NCBI RefSeq assembly: GCF_020215645.1
Contig: NZ_CP084058.1
Span: forward strand, 10,168,001-10,232,000
DNA length: 64,000 nucleotides
From: Nonomuraea gerenzanensis
GTDB taxonomy: Bacteria; Actinomycetota; Actinomycetes; Streptosporangiales; Streptosporangiaceae
Reading direction: 5' to 3'
Positions 44,644-55,100 of this stretch are shown here, piece by piece (within the stretch, counting starts at the first letter, position 1; every line of letters starts with the position of its first letter). The translations under genes were made by a program, and so were the position numbers. Under the pieces are notes generated by a model that saw nothing but the letters and a program-made list of their open reading frames with translations, had not been told where the DNA came from and made no database searches.

Positions 44644-45726
44644 ATGAGGATGAGATTCGTGGACCGGCACCATTCGGGTACACGCCGCTGGGTGGCTGAG
44701 GCCATACGCAAGGTCGAGGCCGATGCCAACCGTAGTTGCGACACACATCTGCACGTCTTTCCGCTTCCCTCGCACTGGGGCGTAAACCTCTACTTGAAAG
44801 ACGAGTCGGTGCACCCAACCGGTTCACTGAAACACCGTCTGGCCCGCTCCCTATTCCTGTACGGCCTGGCCAACGGCTGGATCGGCCCGTCCACGACGAT
44901 CGTGGAGGCCTCCAGCGGGTCCACGGCCGTCAGCGAGGCGTACTTCGCCCGCCTGCTGGGCCTGCCGTTCATCGCGGTCATGCCGGCGGCCACGTCGCCG
45001 GAGAAGATCCACCTCATCGAGTTCTACGGCGGGAAGTGTCACCTGGTCGACGATCCCGGCACCATCTACGAGGAGTCGCACCGCCTGGCCGCCGAGACCG
45101 GCGGCCACTTCATGGACCAGTTCACCTACGCCGAGCGGGCCACCGACTGGCGTGGCAACAACAACATCGCCGAGTCCATCTTCTCCCAGCTCTCCCTGGA
45201 GCCCCACCCCGAGCCAACCTGGATCGTGGTGGGCGCCGGCACCGGCGGCACCTCCTCCACCATCGGCCGCTACCTCCGCTACCGCCGCCACGCCACCCGT
45301 CTGGCCGTGGTGGATCCCGAGGGCTCGGCCTTCTATCCGGGCTGGACCTCCGGCGACACCTCCGTCAGCGCTCCCGGCTCGCGCATCGAGGGCATCGGCC
45401 GCCCCCGCGTGGAGCCGTCGTTCCAGCCCACGGTCATCGACCGCATGATCGCCGTGCCGGACGCCCGCTCGATCGCCGCCATGCACTGGACCCGCGAGGT
45501 GACCGGCCTGGACGTCGGCGGCTCCACGGGCACCAACCTGGCCGCCTGCGTCGAGCTGATCAACGAGATGCGGGAGGCCGGCGAGCAGGGCAGCATCGTG
45601 ACCCTGGTGTGCGACAGCGGCGACCGGTACAAGGGCACGTACGGCAACCCGCGCTGGCTGGCGGACCAGGGCCTGGACATCGAGCCCCACCTGGCGGACC
45701 TGCGCGCTTTCCTCAGCCTGAATTAG
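44644..45726 (+). CDS. PLP-dependent cysteine synthase-fold enzyme (Cds1-like)
   Basis: 360 residues, fold type II PLP enzyme. The Schiff-base lysine is K63 in [14 protein letters not shown]. The substrate loop is [20 protein letters not shown], and the PLP phosphate loop [15 protein letters not shown]. The C-terminal [17 protein letters not shown] is typical. It is most like the cysteine desulfhydrase/cysteine synthase branch of actinobacteria (Mycobacterium Cds1), which releases sulfide from cysteine; an O-acetylserine-type role is possible. Its stop codon lies inside the iron box of the next operon. It diverges from the SigR-like sigma factor. Confidence 0.85.
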   Translation: MRMRFVDRHHSGTRRWVAEAIRKVEADANRSCDTHLHVFPLPSHWGVNLYLKDESVHPTGSLKHRLARSLFLYGLANGWIGPSTTIVEASSGSTAVSEAYFARLLGLPFIAVMPAATSPEKIHLIEFYGGKCHLVDDPGTIYEESHRLAAETGGHFMDQFTYAERATDWRGNNNIAESIFSQLSLEPHPEPTWIVVGAGTGGTSSTIGRYLRYRRHATRLAVVDPEGSAFYPGWTSGDTSVSAPGSRIEGIGRPRVEPSFQPTVIDRMIAVPDARSIAAMHWTREVTGLDVGGSTGTNLAACVELINEMREAGEQGSIVTLVCDSGDRYKGTYGNPRWLADQGLDIEPHLADLRAFLSLN

Positions 45727-45741
45727 GTTAGGTGAGCCTAA
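45723..45741 (+). promoter_or_regulatory. DtxR/IdeR-type iron box
   Basis: TTAGGTTAGGTGAGCCTAA matches 16 of 19 positions of the IdeR/DmdR consensus, with both outer arms intact. It begins one base before the stop codon of the cysteine synthase-fold gene and lies 46 bases before the siderophore permease start. It should repress the transporter when iron is plentiful. Confidence 0.85.
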
Positions 45742-45786
45742 GCTGTCATACTTCAGCGGAACGAGGCAACGCTGAGGAGGAGCTGG

Positions 45787-46821
45787 GTGAGCGCAACCGC
45801 CGTCGCCCCCCGCCTCCACGGCCTCCGCCGGCGCCGGCTCACCGTACTGCTCGCCCTGCTCGCCTGCGTGGCGGTCGCGGTCGTGCTGAGCGTCACGATC
45901 GGCTCCAAGCCCGTGCCGCTCGCCGACGCCTGGCACGCGATCACGGCGCCGACCGGCACCGAGAACGACATCGTCATCCGCTCCCTGCGCCTGCCCAGGA
46001 CCGCCCTGGGCATCCTGGCCGGGATCGCGCTCGGCGTGGCGGGCGCGCTCATGCAGGGCCACACGCGCAACCCGCTCGCCGACCCCGGCCTGCTCGGCGT
46101 CACGCAGGGAGCGGCGTTCGCGATGGTCTCCTCGATCATCCTGCTCGGCGCCTCCAGCCTGCTGGTCCACATCTGGTACGGCCTGGCGGGCGCCCTGGTG
46201 GCCAGCGTGGCGGTGTTCGCGCTCGGCATGGTCGGCGGCAGGGGCGGCCCGACCCCGGTCACCCTGGCGCTCGCCGGGACCGCCGTCAGCGCCCTGCTCT
46301 ACGCGCTGACCTCGACCATCGTGCTGCTGGACGAGCAGGCGATGGACGTCTTCCGCTTCTGGCAGGCCGGCTCGATCGCCTCCAGGGGCGGCGAGGTGGT
46401 CTGGCAGGTGCTGCCGTTCGTCCTGGCCGGCCTGGTGCTGGCGCTGGTGAACGCCCCCGGGCTGAACGCGCTCTCCCTCGGCGAGGACGTGGCGCGCGGC
46501 CTGGGCCAGAACGTCGGCAGGACCAGGGCCGTCGGCGTGGCCGCCGTCACGCTGCTGTCCGGCGCGGCCGTCGCCGCCTGCGGCTCGCTGGCCTTCATCG
46601 GGCTCATCGTGCCGCACCTGGTCCGCCCGCTGTCGGGCACCGACCACCGGTGGCTGCTGCCGTTCTCCGGGCTGGTCGGCGCGGCGCTGCTGCTGATCGC
46701 CGACGTCGTCGGCCGCGTCGTGGCCCCGCCGGGCGAGCTGGAGGTGGGCGTGGTGCTCGCGCTGCTCGGCGCCCCGTTCTTCGTCGCCCTGGTTCGCCGC
46801 AGAAAGCCCGTGCGCCTGTGA
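45787..46821 (+). CDS. Iron-siderophore ABC permease, first subunit (FecCD family)
   Basis: 344 residues with eight to ten helices. FecCD signatures are [40 protein letters not shown] and [19 protein letters not shown]. It pairs with the next gene to form the membrane channel for ferric siderophores. GAGGAGG at 45774-45780 fixes the GTG at 45787. The iron box just upstream indicates DtxR/IdeR control. No substrate-binding lipoprotein gene lies in the operon or nearby. Confidence 0.93.
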   Translation: MSATAVAPRLHGLRRRRLTVLLALLACVAVAVVLSVTIGSKPVPLADAWHAITAPTGTENDIVIRSLRLPRTALGILAGIALGVAGALMQGHTRNPLADPGLLGVTQGAAFAMVSSIILLGASSLLVHIWYGLAGALVASVAVFALGMVGGRGGPTPVTLALAGTAVSALLYALTSTIVLLDEQAMDVFRFWQAGSIASRGGEVVWQVLPFVLAGLVLALVNAPGLNALSLGEDVARGLGQNVGRTRAVGVAAVTLLSGAAVAACGSLAFIGLIVPHLVRPLSGTDHRWLLPFSGLVGAALLLIADVVGRVVAPPGELEVGVVLALLGAPFFVALVRRRKPVRL

Positions 46822-47864
46822 TGACCGCCCTCCCCCTCCGCATCGGCGCCCTGTCCTGGCGGGTACGGCCGCGCGCCGTCACGCTCACCGTGACCGGGCT
46901 CGTCCTGCTCGTCCTGCTCATGGCGCTGAACATGCGCATCGGCGACCTGGAGCTGACGCTGCCCGAGGTGCTCACCGCCACCTTCGACGTCGACAGCGCC
47001 GCCCACTTCGTCATCATGGAGCTGCGCCTGCCCCGCGCGCTCACCGGCGCCCTGGTCGGGGCCGCGCTCGCGCTGTCGGGCGCGATCATCCAGTCGATCG
47101 CCCGCAACCCGCTGGCCAGCCCCGAGATCCTCGGCGTCACCACCGGCGCGTCCGTCACCGTGGTGGCCGGCCTGGTGGCGGGCGGCAGCGCGTACGGCAC
47201 CGTCACGGGGCTGCTGGCCACCCTCGGCGTCCCCGCGCTCGCCCTGCTCGGCGGCCTGCTCGGCGCCGCCGTCGTGTACGGCCTGGCGTGGCGGCGCGGC
47301 CTGGACGGCTACCGCCTGGTGCTGGTCGGCATCGGCGTGGCCGCCGTGTTCACCAACGTCAAGTTCTGGCTGCTGACCGTCGGCGACGTCAACGACACCG
47401 CGCGGGCCATGGTCTGGATCAGCGGCTCGCTCAACGGGCGCGGCTGGGAGCACGTGACGCCCACGGCGCTGGCCCTGGCCGTGCTGGTGCCGCTGACCCT
47501 GCTCGGCACCCGCTCGCTGGACGCCCTGCGCTTCGGCGACGACACGGTCACCGGGCTGGGCGTCCGCATGAACCCGGCCCGCGCCCTGCTGGTCCTGGCC
47601 GCCGTGCTGCTGGCCGCCGTGGCCACCGCATCGGCAGGGCCGATCGCGTTCGTCGCCCTGGCCTCGCCGCAGATCGCGCTGCGCCTGGTCCGCTCGGACC
47701 GGCCGCCGCTGCTGTGCTCCGCGGTCGTCGGCGCCGTGCTCACCACGGCCGCCGACCTGATCGCCAGGACGGTGTTCTCCCCCATCGAGCTGCCCGTCGG
47801 CATCGTCACGGCCGTGCTGGGCGCCCCGTACCTGATCCACCTGATCTGGAGGTCGCGGAAGTGA
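46821..47864 (+). CDS. Iron-siderophore ABC permease, second subunit (FecCD family)
   Basis: 347 residues. The same signatures occur as in the first subunit: [40 protein letters not shown] and [20 protein letters not shown]. It forms a heterodimeric channel with the product of the preceding gene. The ATG at 46821 overlaps the preceding stop by one base, and its stop overlaps the ATPase start, so the three proteins are translationally coupled. Confidence 0.93.
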   Translation: MTALPLRIGALSWRVRPRAVTLTVTGLVLLVLLMALNMRIGDLELTLPEVLTATFDVDSAAHFVIMELRLPRALTGALVGAALALSGAIIQSIARNPLASPEILGVTTGASVTVVAGLVAGGSAYGTVTGLLATLGVPALALLGGLLGAAVVYGLAWRRGLDGYRLVLVGIGVAAVFTNVKFWLLTVGDVNDTARAMVWISGSLNGRGWEHVTPTALALAVLVPLTLLGTRSLDALRFGDDTVTGLGVRMNPARALLVLAAVLLAAVATASAGPIAFVALASPQIALRLVRSDRPPLLCSAVVGAVLTTAADLIARTVFSPIELPVGIVTAVLGAPYLIHLIWRSRK

Positions 47865-48661
47865 GACTGCAGGCAGCCGGCGTCAAGCTCGGGTACGGCG
47901 ACCGCCTCATCGTGGACGGGCTCGACCTGGGCATCGAGGCCGGCACGGTGACCACCATCATCGGCCCGAACGGCTGCGGCAAGTCCACGCTGCTGCGTGC
48001 CCTGGGCCGGCTGCTCAAGCCGCAGGGCGGCGAGGTGCTGCTGGACGGCAAGCGCATCGACCGGATCCCCACCCGCGAGGTGGCCAAGGTCCTCGGCGTG
48101 CTCCCCCAGTCGCCCTCCGCCCCCGAGGGCCTGACCGTGGCCGACCTGGTGGCGCGCGGGCGGCACCCGCACCAGACGTGGTACCGGCAGTGGTCCTCCG
48201 ACGACGAGGGCGCCGTCGCGGCGGCCCTGGACATGACGGGCCTGGCCGACCTGGCCGAACGGCCGCTGGATGAGCTGTCGGGCGGCCAGCGGCAGCGGGC
48301 GTGGATCTCCATGGCCCTGGCCCAGGGCACGGACCTGCTGCTGCTCGACGAGCCGACCACGTTCCTGGACCTGGCGCACCAGGTGGAGGTGCTGGAGCTG
48401 GTCCGCCACCTGCATGAGGAGGCCGGCCGGACGGTCGTCATGGTCCTGCACGACCTCAACCTGGCCGCCCGCTACGCCGACCGCCTGGTCGCCATGCGCG
48501 CGGGCCGGGTGATCGCCGCCGGCACCCCGCACGAGGTGCTCACGGAGGACCTGCTGCGCGAGGTGTTCGAGCTGGACGCCAAGGTCATCGCCGACCCGGT
48601 GGCCGGCACGCCGCTGGTCGTCCCGATCGGCCCGCTCGCCCGCCCCAAGGCGGCGGGCTAG
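47861..48661 (+). CDS. Iron-siderophore ABC transporter ATPase (FepC type)
   Basis: 266 residues. Walker A is [10 protein letters not shown]-loop VLPQSP, signature [18 protein letters not shown], Walker [17 protein letters not shown], and H-loop [14 protein letters not shown], all in the form typical of siderophore and cobalamin importers. The GTG at 47861 overlaps the permease stop by four bases. It is the last gene of the iron-box operon, ending 19 bases from the convergent TPR gene. Confidence 0.93.
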   Translation: MRLQAAGVKLGYGDRLIVDGLDLGIEAGTVTTIIGPNGCGKSTLLRALGRLLKPQGGEVLLDGKRIDRIPTREVAKVLGVLPQSPSAPEGLTVADLVARGRHPHQTWYRQWSSDDEGAVAAALDMTGLADLAERPLDELSGGQRQRAWISMALAQGTDLLLLDEPTTFLDLAHQVEVLELVRHLHEEAGRTVVMVLHDLNLAARYADRLVAMRAGRVIAAGTPHEVLTEDLLREVFELDAKVIADPVAGTPLVVPIGPLARPKAAG

Positions 48662-48680
48662 CTGTACTGACCACGGACGT

Positions 48681-50405
48681 CTACGTGGCGGGCCCGCCGT
48701 CGAACGGCCGGGGCAGTGGCTTGCCCTGGACCGGGTGGTGGAGAGCGCGCTGGACGTCATCGTCCTCCGGGGCCAGCTCGGCGGCCCGCAGCAGATCCTC
48801 GCGCTCCTGCGCCTCCAGGCCCGCCGCCCGGTACACCAGCGACCGGTTGAACAGCAGCTCGGCCGTCTCCTCCAGCTTCAGCGCCCGCGTCAGGTCCGCC
48901 AGCGCCGCCTCGTGGTCGCCCCGCTCGAACGCCAGCTCGGCCCGGCCCGCCCAGGCGGGCACCAGCTCGGGGTTGAGCTCCAGCGCCTGGTCGAAGGCCA
49001 TGCGAGCCTCCGGGTAGCACTCCTCGGCCAGCTCCACCTGGCCGAGCACGCACAGCAGGTACGCGTCGCCGGGCGCCAGCTCCAGGCCGCGTTCCACGTC
49101 CTGCCTGGCCCTGGCGTAGTCGCCGGCCGCCACGTGCAGCCCGCAGCGGTTGACGTAGGCGGGGGCGAACTCCGGGTCAAGCTCCAGCGTGTGGTCCAGG
49201 TCGGCGCGGGCCCCCGCCAGGTCACCGGCGGCGTACCGCACCTCCGACCGGTTGTAGTACGCCTCGGGGAAGGGCGGGCTGAGCCGCATGACCGCCTCGT
49301 AGTCGGCCAGCGCCTCCTCGTCGCGGCCCAGCTCGTGCAGCAGGTTCCCGCGGTCGAGGTAGTAGTCGGGGTAGCCGGGGTCGGCCTCGATGGCCCGCGT
49401 GTAGTCGGCCAGCGCCGCCTCCCGCAGCCCGGCCATGGACAGGAGCTGCGCCCGGTTGGCGTGCAGCACCAGCCGGTGGATCGGGTGCTCGGCCGCCAGG
49501 TGCGTCTCGGCCAGCTCGATGGCCTGGCCCACCAGCTCCATGGCGGCGTCGCGGCGGCCCCTGCGCAGCTCCACCAGGGCCTTGCCGTTGAGGTCGAAGC
49601 CCAGGTGGAAGGCGCGCTCCCGGGGGTCGGGCAGCAGCGAGGTGATCGTGACCGCCTCGTTGATCCAGGCCAGCGCCTGCTCGGGGTCGCGCTGGGCGGG
49701 GTCGTGGTGGCGCACGAGGATCATGGCCGTGGCGTAGGCCGCCGTGGCGCGGTGCTTGGGGTCGGTGCTGAGCCGCCTGAGGCGGTCGTAGAGCTCGCGG
49801 GCCTCGTCCTCGCGCCCGATGGCCTCCAGCGCCGCCGCCACCCGCTGCAGCAATCGCTGCCAGCGCTCCGGATCGTCCTCGTACGCCAGCCCGCGCAGCA
49901 CCTCCAGGCCCGACTCGGCCATGGCGTGGTGGAAACCCTCGTCGCGATACCGGTCGAAGTCACCGGGCAGCGGCCCCGTGCCGGGCCGCGACGGCCCCTC
50001 CGCCACGACCAGCAGGCCGGGGTCGAGCCTGCGCCGCAGCACGGCGACCAGCTCGGTGTCGGTATGGTCGGCCTCGCCCAGGTTCGTCACGTGCACGGTG
50101 AGCGGCCCCGAGCCGCTCAGGCAGTCGCGGACGAACTCCGCCAGCCCGTTCGCGATCCGCAGGCTGCGCCGGGCCCCGGGCACCAGCACCCGCTGCTCCC
50201 TGGGCAGCTCGTCGGCCAGCGATCGCCGCCGGGCGGGCACCACCTCACGCAGCCCCGGCGCCGCCGCCCTGATCTCGATGTCGTACGCGGCCACCAGCTC
50301 CGGCCTGCGCTCCAGCTCTCCCGGAACCAGGCGCCCGAGCAGCGCCGCGGCCAGCGTGTACGGGCCGCCGATCCGGCGATCCGCGTCGATGAAGATCGTG
50401 TCCAC
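48681..50405 (-). CDS. Tetratricopeptide-repeat protein with uncharacterised N-terminal domain
   Basis: 574 residues. The first 190 form an uncharacterised alpha/beta domain (DTIFIDADRRIGGPYTLAAA, VTNLGEADHTDTELVAVLRR) that looks like part of a NTPase-like fold, but no Walker A is visible. Residues about 190-560 are TPR units such as ALADYTRAIEADPGYPDYYL and EALADYEAVMRLSPPFPEAY, which form a binding superhelix. It is cytoplasmic with no membrane segment. The GTG at 50405 is preceded by GAGAGGGG. It is preceded on the same strand by a 24-codon gene, and TPR proteins can be receptors of short peptides; that link is speculative here. Confidence 0.85.
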   Translation of the reverse strand: MDTIFIDADRRIGGPYTLAAALLGRLVPGELERRPELVAAYDIEIRAAAPGLREVVPARRRSLADELPREQRVLVPGARRSLRIANGLAEFVRDCLSGSGPLTVHVTNLGEADHTDTELVAVLRRRLDPGLLVVAEGPSRPGTGPLPGDFDRYRDEGFHHAMAESGLEVLRGLAYEDDPERWQRLLQRVAAALEAIGREDEARELYDRLRRLSTDPKHRATAAYATAMILVRHHDPAQRDPEQALAWINEAVTITSLLPDPRERAFHLGFDLNGKALVELRRGRRDAAMELVGQAIELAETHLAAEHPIHRLVLHANRAQLLSMAGLREAALADYTRAIEADPGYPDYYLDRGNLLHELGRDEEALADYEAVMRLSPPFPEAYYNRSEVRYAAGDLAGARADLDHTLELDPEFAPAYVNRCGLHVAAGDYARARQDVERGLELAPGDAYLLCVLGQVELAEECYPEARMAFDQALELNPELVPAWAGRAELAFERGDHEAALADLTRALKLEETAELLFNRSLVYRAAGLEAQEREDLLRAAELAPEDDDVQRALHHPVQGKPLPRPFDGGPAT

Positions 50406-50663
50406 GCGGCCCCTCTCCCCACAGCGCGCACACCATTCTGGCTCGCCCACCCCCGCACCGTCACCTGGCGGCGGCGAGCCGGCCATACCAGGACACTCAT
50501 GCCGGCACCCACACCGGCACCCACACCGGCACGCGCGGTCCGGCGCCGCGGCCCGGCATGGCCGACGCGCCATCGAGGCGACGCCGGCCTGTGGACCGAG
50601 CCCCTCTCCGCACGTGCCGCCGCACCACCCTCGCCCGGCGCGCACCGTGCGGAGTCCGGTGGG
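50406..50663. other. Leader region before the TPR gene
   Basis: This is the part of the 463-bp gap between ftsY and the TPR gene that lies downstream of the small peptide gene. It holds a short minisatellite at 50502-50532 and no other gene I can support. Confidence 0.5.
50502..50532. repeat. 12-bp minisatellite, 2.6 copies
   Basis: CCGGCACCCACA is repeated at 50502-50513 and 50514-50525, with a partial third copy to 50532. It lies in the non-coding leader of the TPR gene. Confidence 0.85.
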
Positions 50664-50738
50664 CTAGGAGCTGTGCCTGGGCGCGGCCCCGGCGGTCGGC
50701 TTCACGGTGCCGGGCTTGTGAACAACGAGCTTCTTCAT
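50664..50738 (-). CDS. Putative 24-residue basic peptide
   Basis: A 25-codon frame starts at an ATG at 50738 with GGAAGG seven bases upstream, a good ribosome site. The product begins MKKLVVHKPGTVKPT and ends APRHSS. It carries five basic residues by residue 13 plus Arg and two His, and no acidic or cysteine residue. Twenty-two of the 24 sense codons end in G or C, as in real genes here. It stands alone between ftsY and the TPR gene, all on the minus strand. It could be a signalling or precursor peptide, a leader peptide, or chance; no modification enzyme gene is nearby. Confidence 0.45.
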   Translation of the reverse strand: MKKLVVHKPGTVKPTAGAAPRHSS

Positions 50739-50868
50739 GTGCGGCCTTCCACGTTCAAACGGGACCGAACGATCAATGACCGATACATGTCAACACATTG
50801 AAAAGTGGCCGATCAAGGTTTCATCTGATAAGGCCTCTTACAACCGGATTTTGGACGCGCCCGAAAGC

Positions 50869-52044
50869 TCAGTCGCCGAGGATCGCGTCCACGAACACCT
50901 CGGGGTCGAACGGCGCCAGGTCGTCGGGCCCCTCGCCCAGCCCCACCAGCTTGACCGGCACGCCCAGCTCCCGCTGCACCGAGATCACGATGCCGCCCTT
51001 GGCGGTGCCGTCGAGCTTGGTCAGCGCGATGCCGGTGATGTTGACCACCTCGGCGAACACCTGCGCCTGGCGCATGCCGTTCTGCCCGGTGGTCGCGTCG
51101 AGGACCAGCAGCACCTCGTCGACCGTGGCCTTCTTCTCGATGACCCGCTTGACCTTGCCCAGCTCGTCCATCAGGCCGGTCTTGGTGTGCAGCCGCCCCG
51201 CGGTGTCGACGATCACCACGTCGACCTTCTCCTCGATGCCCTTGGCCACCGCGTCGAACGCCACGGACGCCGGGTCACCGCCCTCGGGCCCGCGCACCGT
51301 GTCGGCGCCCACCCGCTCGCCCCACGTCTGGAGCTGGTCGGCCGCGGCGGCGCGGAAGGTGTCGGCCGCGCCGAGCACCACCTGCTTGCCGTCGCCGATC
51401 AGCGAGCGGGCCAGCTTGCCGGTGGTGGTGGTCTTGCCGGTGCCGTTCACGCCCACGACGAGCACGACCGCGGGCCGCTCGCCGTGCTTCTGGACGTGCA
51501 GGGTGCGGTCGAGGTCGGGGTTGACCTGGGTCAGCAGCTGCTCCCTGAGCAGGCCGCGCACCTCGTCCTGGGTGCGGCTGCCCAGCACCTTCACCTTGGT
51601 GCGCAGCTCCTCCACCATGGCGCGGGTCGGCGCGACGCCCACGTCGGCGGTGATCAGGCTCTCCTCGATCTCGTCCCACACCTCGTCGTCGAGGCGGTCG
51701 CGGGACAGCAGCTCCAGCAGCCCGCGCCCGAGCGCGTTCTGCGAGCGGGCCAGGCGCGAGCGCAGCCGCACCATCCGGCCCGCGGACGGCGGCGGCACCT
51801 CGACCTCGGGCTCGACGACCATCGGCTCGGCGGGCTTGACCGGCGGCGGGAGCGTGGTGGTCGCGCCCTCGGCCTCCTCACCCGCTCCTGCGGGCCGCTT
51901 CTCCTCCTCGGGAAGCACGGGGGCCTCTGGCGGCTTGACCGGCGGGGCCGCCTTGCGACCCGGCCTGAACAGCAGGAAGAGACCGCCGGCCGCCAGCAGG
52001 GCGACGACGGCCACGATCACGATGACGCCGAGGTAACCATCCAC
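50869..52044 (-). CDS. ftsY: Signal recognition particle receptor FtsY
   Basis: 391 residues. An N-terminal membrane segment (VIVIVAVVALLAAGGLFLLF), characteristic of actinobacterial FtsY, is followed by an acidic/proline linker and the NG domain. G1 is GVNGTGKTTTTGKLA, the insertion box is DTFRAAAADQLQ, G3 DTAGRLHTK and G4 TKLDGTAKGG. It receives ribosome-nascent chain-SRP complexes at the membrane. The GTG at 52044 gives the anchor at the right place. It lies 76 bases downstream of smc, the usual order in actinomycetes. Confidence 0.97.
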   Translation of the reverse strand: MDGYLGVIVIVAVVALLAAGGLFLLFRPGRKAAPPVKPPEAPVLPEEEKRPAGAGEEAEGATTTLPPPVKPAEPMVVEPEVEVPPPSAGRMVRLRSRLARSQNALGRGLLELLSRDRLDDEVWDEIEESLITADVGVAPTRAMVEELRTKVKVLGSRTQDEVRGLLREQLLTQVNPDLDRTLHVQKHGERPAVVLVVGVNGTGKTTTTGKLARSLIGDGKQVVLGAADTFRAAAADQLQTWGERVGADTVRGPEGGDPASVAFDAVAKGIEEKVDVVIVDTAGRLHTKTGLMDELGKVKRVIEKKATVDEVLLVLDATTGQNGMRQAQVFAEVVNITGIALTKLDGTAKGGIVISVQRELGVPVKLVGLGEGPDDLAPFDPEVFVDAILGD

Positions 52045-52120
52045 AAGATGTCAGTTTTCCAGATCGACCACCATGGTCACGCCCAAGGCCACACCGATCA
52101 GACGGACCAGTGCGCATCGA

Positions 52121-55100
52121 TCAGGCGCTTTCGCGCTCCCTGAGCCGCTGGCTGACGACCTGGGTCACGCCGTCACCGCGCATGGACACGCCGTAGAGCG
52201 CGTCGGCGATCTCCATCGTGCGCTTGTTGTGGGTGATGACGATGAGCTGTGAACTCTGTCTCAGCTCCTCGAACAGCATGAGCAGCCGCTGCGTGTTGGT
52301 GTCGTCGAGGGCCGCCTCGACTTCGTCCATCACGTAGAACGGCGACGGCCGCGCCTTGAAGATCGAGATCAGGAACGCCACCGCCGTCAGCGACCGCTCG
52401 CCGCCCGACAGCAGCGACAGCCGCTTGACCTTCTTGCCCGGCGGCCTGGCCTCGACCTCGATGCCGGTGGTCAGCATGTCGTCGGGGTCGGTCAGCACCA
52501 GCCGGCCGTCGCCGCCGGGGAAGACCCGGCCGAAGATCTGCTCGAACTCGCGGGCCACGTCCTCGTACGCCGAGGCGAACATCTGCTCGACCCGGTCGTC
52601 GACCTCCTTGACCACGGTCATCAGGTCGCGCCTGGTCTTCTTGAGGTCCTCCAGCTGGGAGTTGAGGAAGGAGTGCCGCTCCTCCAGCGCCGCGAACTCC
52701 TCCAGGGCGAGCGGGTTGACCTTGCCGAGCTGGTTCATCTGCCGCTCGGCCGCCCTGGCGCGCTTCTCCTGCTCCTCGCGTACGTACGGGACGGGCGGCT
52801 CGCCCGGCACCGGCGCCTCGGGGCCATACTCGGCGACCAGCGCCTCGGCCTCGACCCCGAACTCCTCCAGCGCCCGCTGCTCCATCTGCTCCAGCCGCAG
52901 CCGCTGCTCGGTGCGGGCCACCTCGTTGCCGTGCACCCGGTTGACCAGCTTGTCGAGCTCCTGGCCCAGCTCGCGGACGCGCAGGCGCACCTGCTTGAGC
53001 TCGGCGTCCACGGCCACCCTGGTCAGGTCGGCCTCGTCGCGCTCCCTGGAGGCGAGCTGGACGGACGCCGCGAGCGCCTGGAGCACCTGCTTGGCGCCCT
53101 TGCTCACGGCCTCCGCCAGCGCGGCCTGCCTCCTGCGCCTGGCGCGCTGAGCGGCCGCCTGGGCGCGTTCCTCGCGCTCCCGCCTGGCCGCCCGCAGCAG
53201 GCCGTCGGCGCGGCCCTCGATGCCCTTGACGCGCTCCTCTGCGGTGCGGACCTGCAGGCGGGTGTCCATCTCGCGCTGCCTGGCCAGCTCCACGGCGCTC
53301 ACCAGCTCGTCGCGCTGGTCGGTGGTGGGCTCGGACTCCAGCTCCTGGGCGTACTCGGCCTCGGCCAGCCGGATCTCCAGCTCGGCCAGCTCCTCCAGGC
53401 CCTCCGTGCGCGCCTCCTCCGCCTTGGCCACGCTCCTGGCCAGGCGCTCGGCCTCGTCGCGGGCCGCGTTGGCGGCGGCCTCGATCTGGGCCAGCCGCTT
53501 GGCCGCCGCCGCGTTGCGCTGGTCGGCCTCGCGCTGACGGGCCCTGACCTGGTCGAGGCCGCCCTGGGCCGCGCTCACCCCCGCCTGGGCGGTGGTGACG
53601 GCGCTCTGGGCCTCGCCGACGTGCGCCTGGGCGGCCTCCAGGGCCGCCTGCGCGGCCTGCTCCGCCTCGAACGCCAGGTCCAGGGCCGTGGCACCGGCCT
53701 CCGCCCTGGCCTCGGCCTCCTCCAGGTCCGCGACTGCCTGGTCGAGCGCGGCGCGTACCTGGAGGACGGAGGTGCCCGCCTCGGCGCCGCCCGCCGCCAG
53801 GTGGGCGCTGACGAGGTCGCCCGCCTCGGTGACCGCCCGGAGATGGGGATGCCGGTCGGCGACGGCCCTGGCGGTCTCCAGGTCGGCCACCAGCACCACG
53901 TCGGCCAGCACCTGCTCCAGGGCCGGCCGGAGGTGATCGGGCACCGTCACCAGGTCGGCCACCCACCGGCCACCGCCGGGAGCCGCCGCGCGCGGTCGCC
54001 CGTGCGCGTGCTCCGGCTCACCGCCGAACCCGTTGCCCGCCACCAGCAGCGTCGCCTGGCCGGCCCCCCGGGACCGCAGCAGCTCCAGCGCCTCCACAGC
54101 CGTGTCGAGCGTCTTGACGGCGACCGCCTCGGCCACGGGCCCCAGGACGGCCGCCACGGCCTGCTCGGCACCCGGCGTCACCTGCATGGAGGCCGCCAGC
54201 GGCCCCAGCACGCCCGCCACGTCGGCGTCCAGCACCGCGGCACCGCCGTCGCCCTTGGCCAGGCCCAGCTCCAGGGCGTCACGGCGGGCGGCGAGGGCGG
54301 CGACCGAGCGCTGCGCCTGCTGGTCGGCGGCGCGGGCGGTGCTCACGCCCGCCTTGGCGGCCTGGAGGGCGGCGCGCGGCGCGTCGAGGCCGGACTTGGC
54401 CTCCTCCAGCGCCGCTCGCGCCTCCTCGGCGACGGCCTTGGCCTCCTCGACCATGGCCTGCGCGGTGGCCAGCTCCTCGGCCAGCCCCGGGTCCACGGCG
54501 GGCTCCTCCAGGCGCTGGGCCTCAAGATCTTGCCTCGCCTGCTGTTCGCGGGCGCCCGCGTCGGCCACGGCCTGCTGGAGCCGGCCGATCTCGTCCTCGG
54601 CGGCGCGGGCGCGGCTGCGTACGGAATCGACCCGGCCGCGCAGCTTGGCCAGGCCCTCGCGGCGGTCGGCGGCGGCCCTGGCGGCCAGCGCGAGCCGCTG
54701 CTCCTCGGCGCTCAGCTCGGCCTCGGCCTCCGCGCGCCGCTGGACGGCCTCCTCCAGCAGCTCCTCGGCCTGCTCCAGCTCGGCCTTGAGGATGAGCTCG
54801 CGCTCGCGCACCTCGGCGGCCTCGCGTTCGAGCTCCTCGGGGTCGCGGCCGCGGCGCTCGATGGCGGCGGCGTCGAGGGCGTGGCGGTGGCGCTCGGCGG
54901 CGAGCTGCTCCAGGCCGGTGATGCGCTCGCGCAGCGAGGACAGCCGGAAGTAGGTCTCCTGGGCGGCGGCCAGCCGCGGCTGGGCCTCGGCCTCGGCGGC
55001 CTCAAGCGCGCCCTCGCGCTGCTGCGCCTGCGCCAGCTCGGTCTCGACCTGCTGCCGCCTGGCCGTGATCGCGGCCTCGTCGGCGGCCTCGCGCTCCAGC

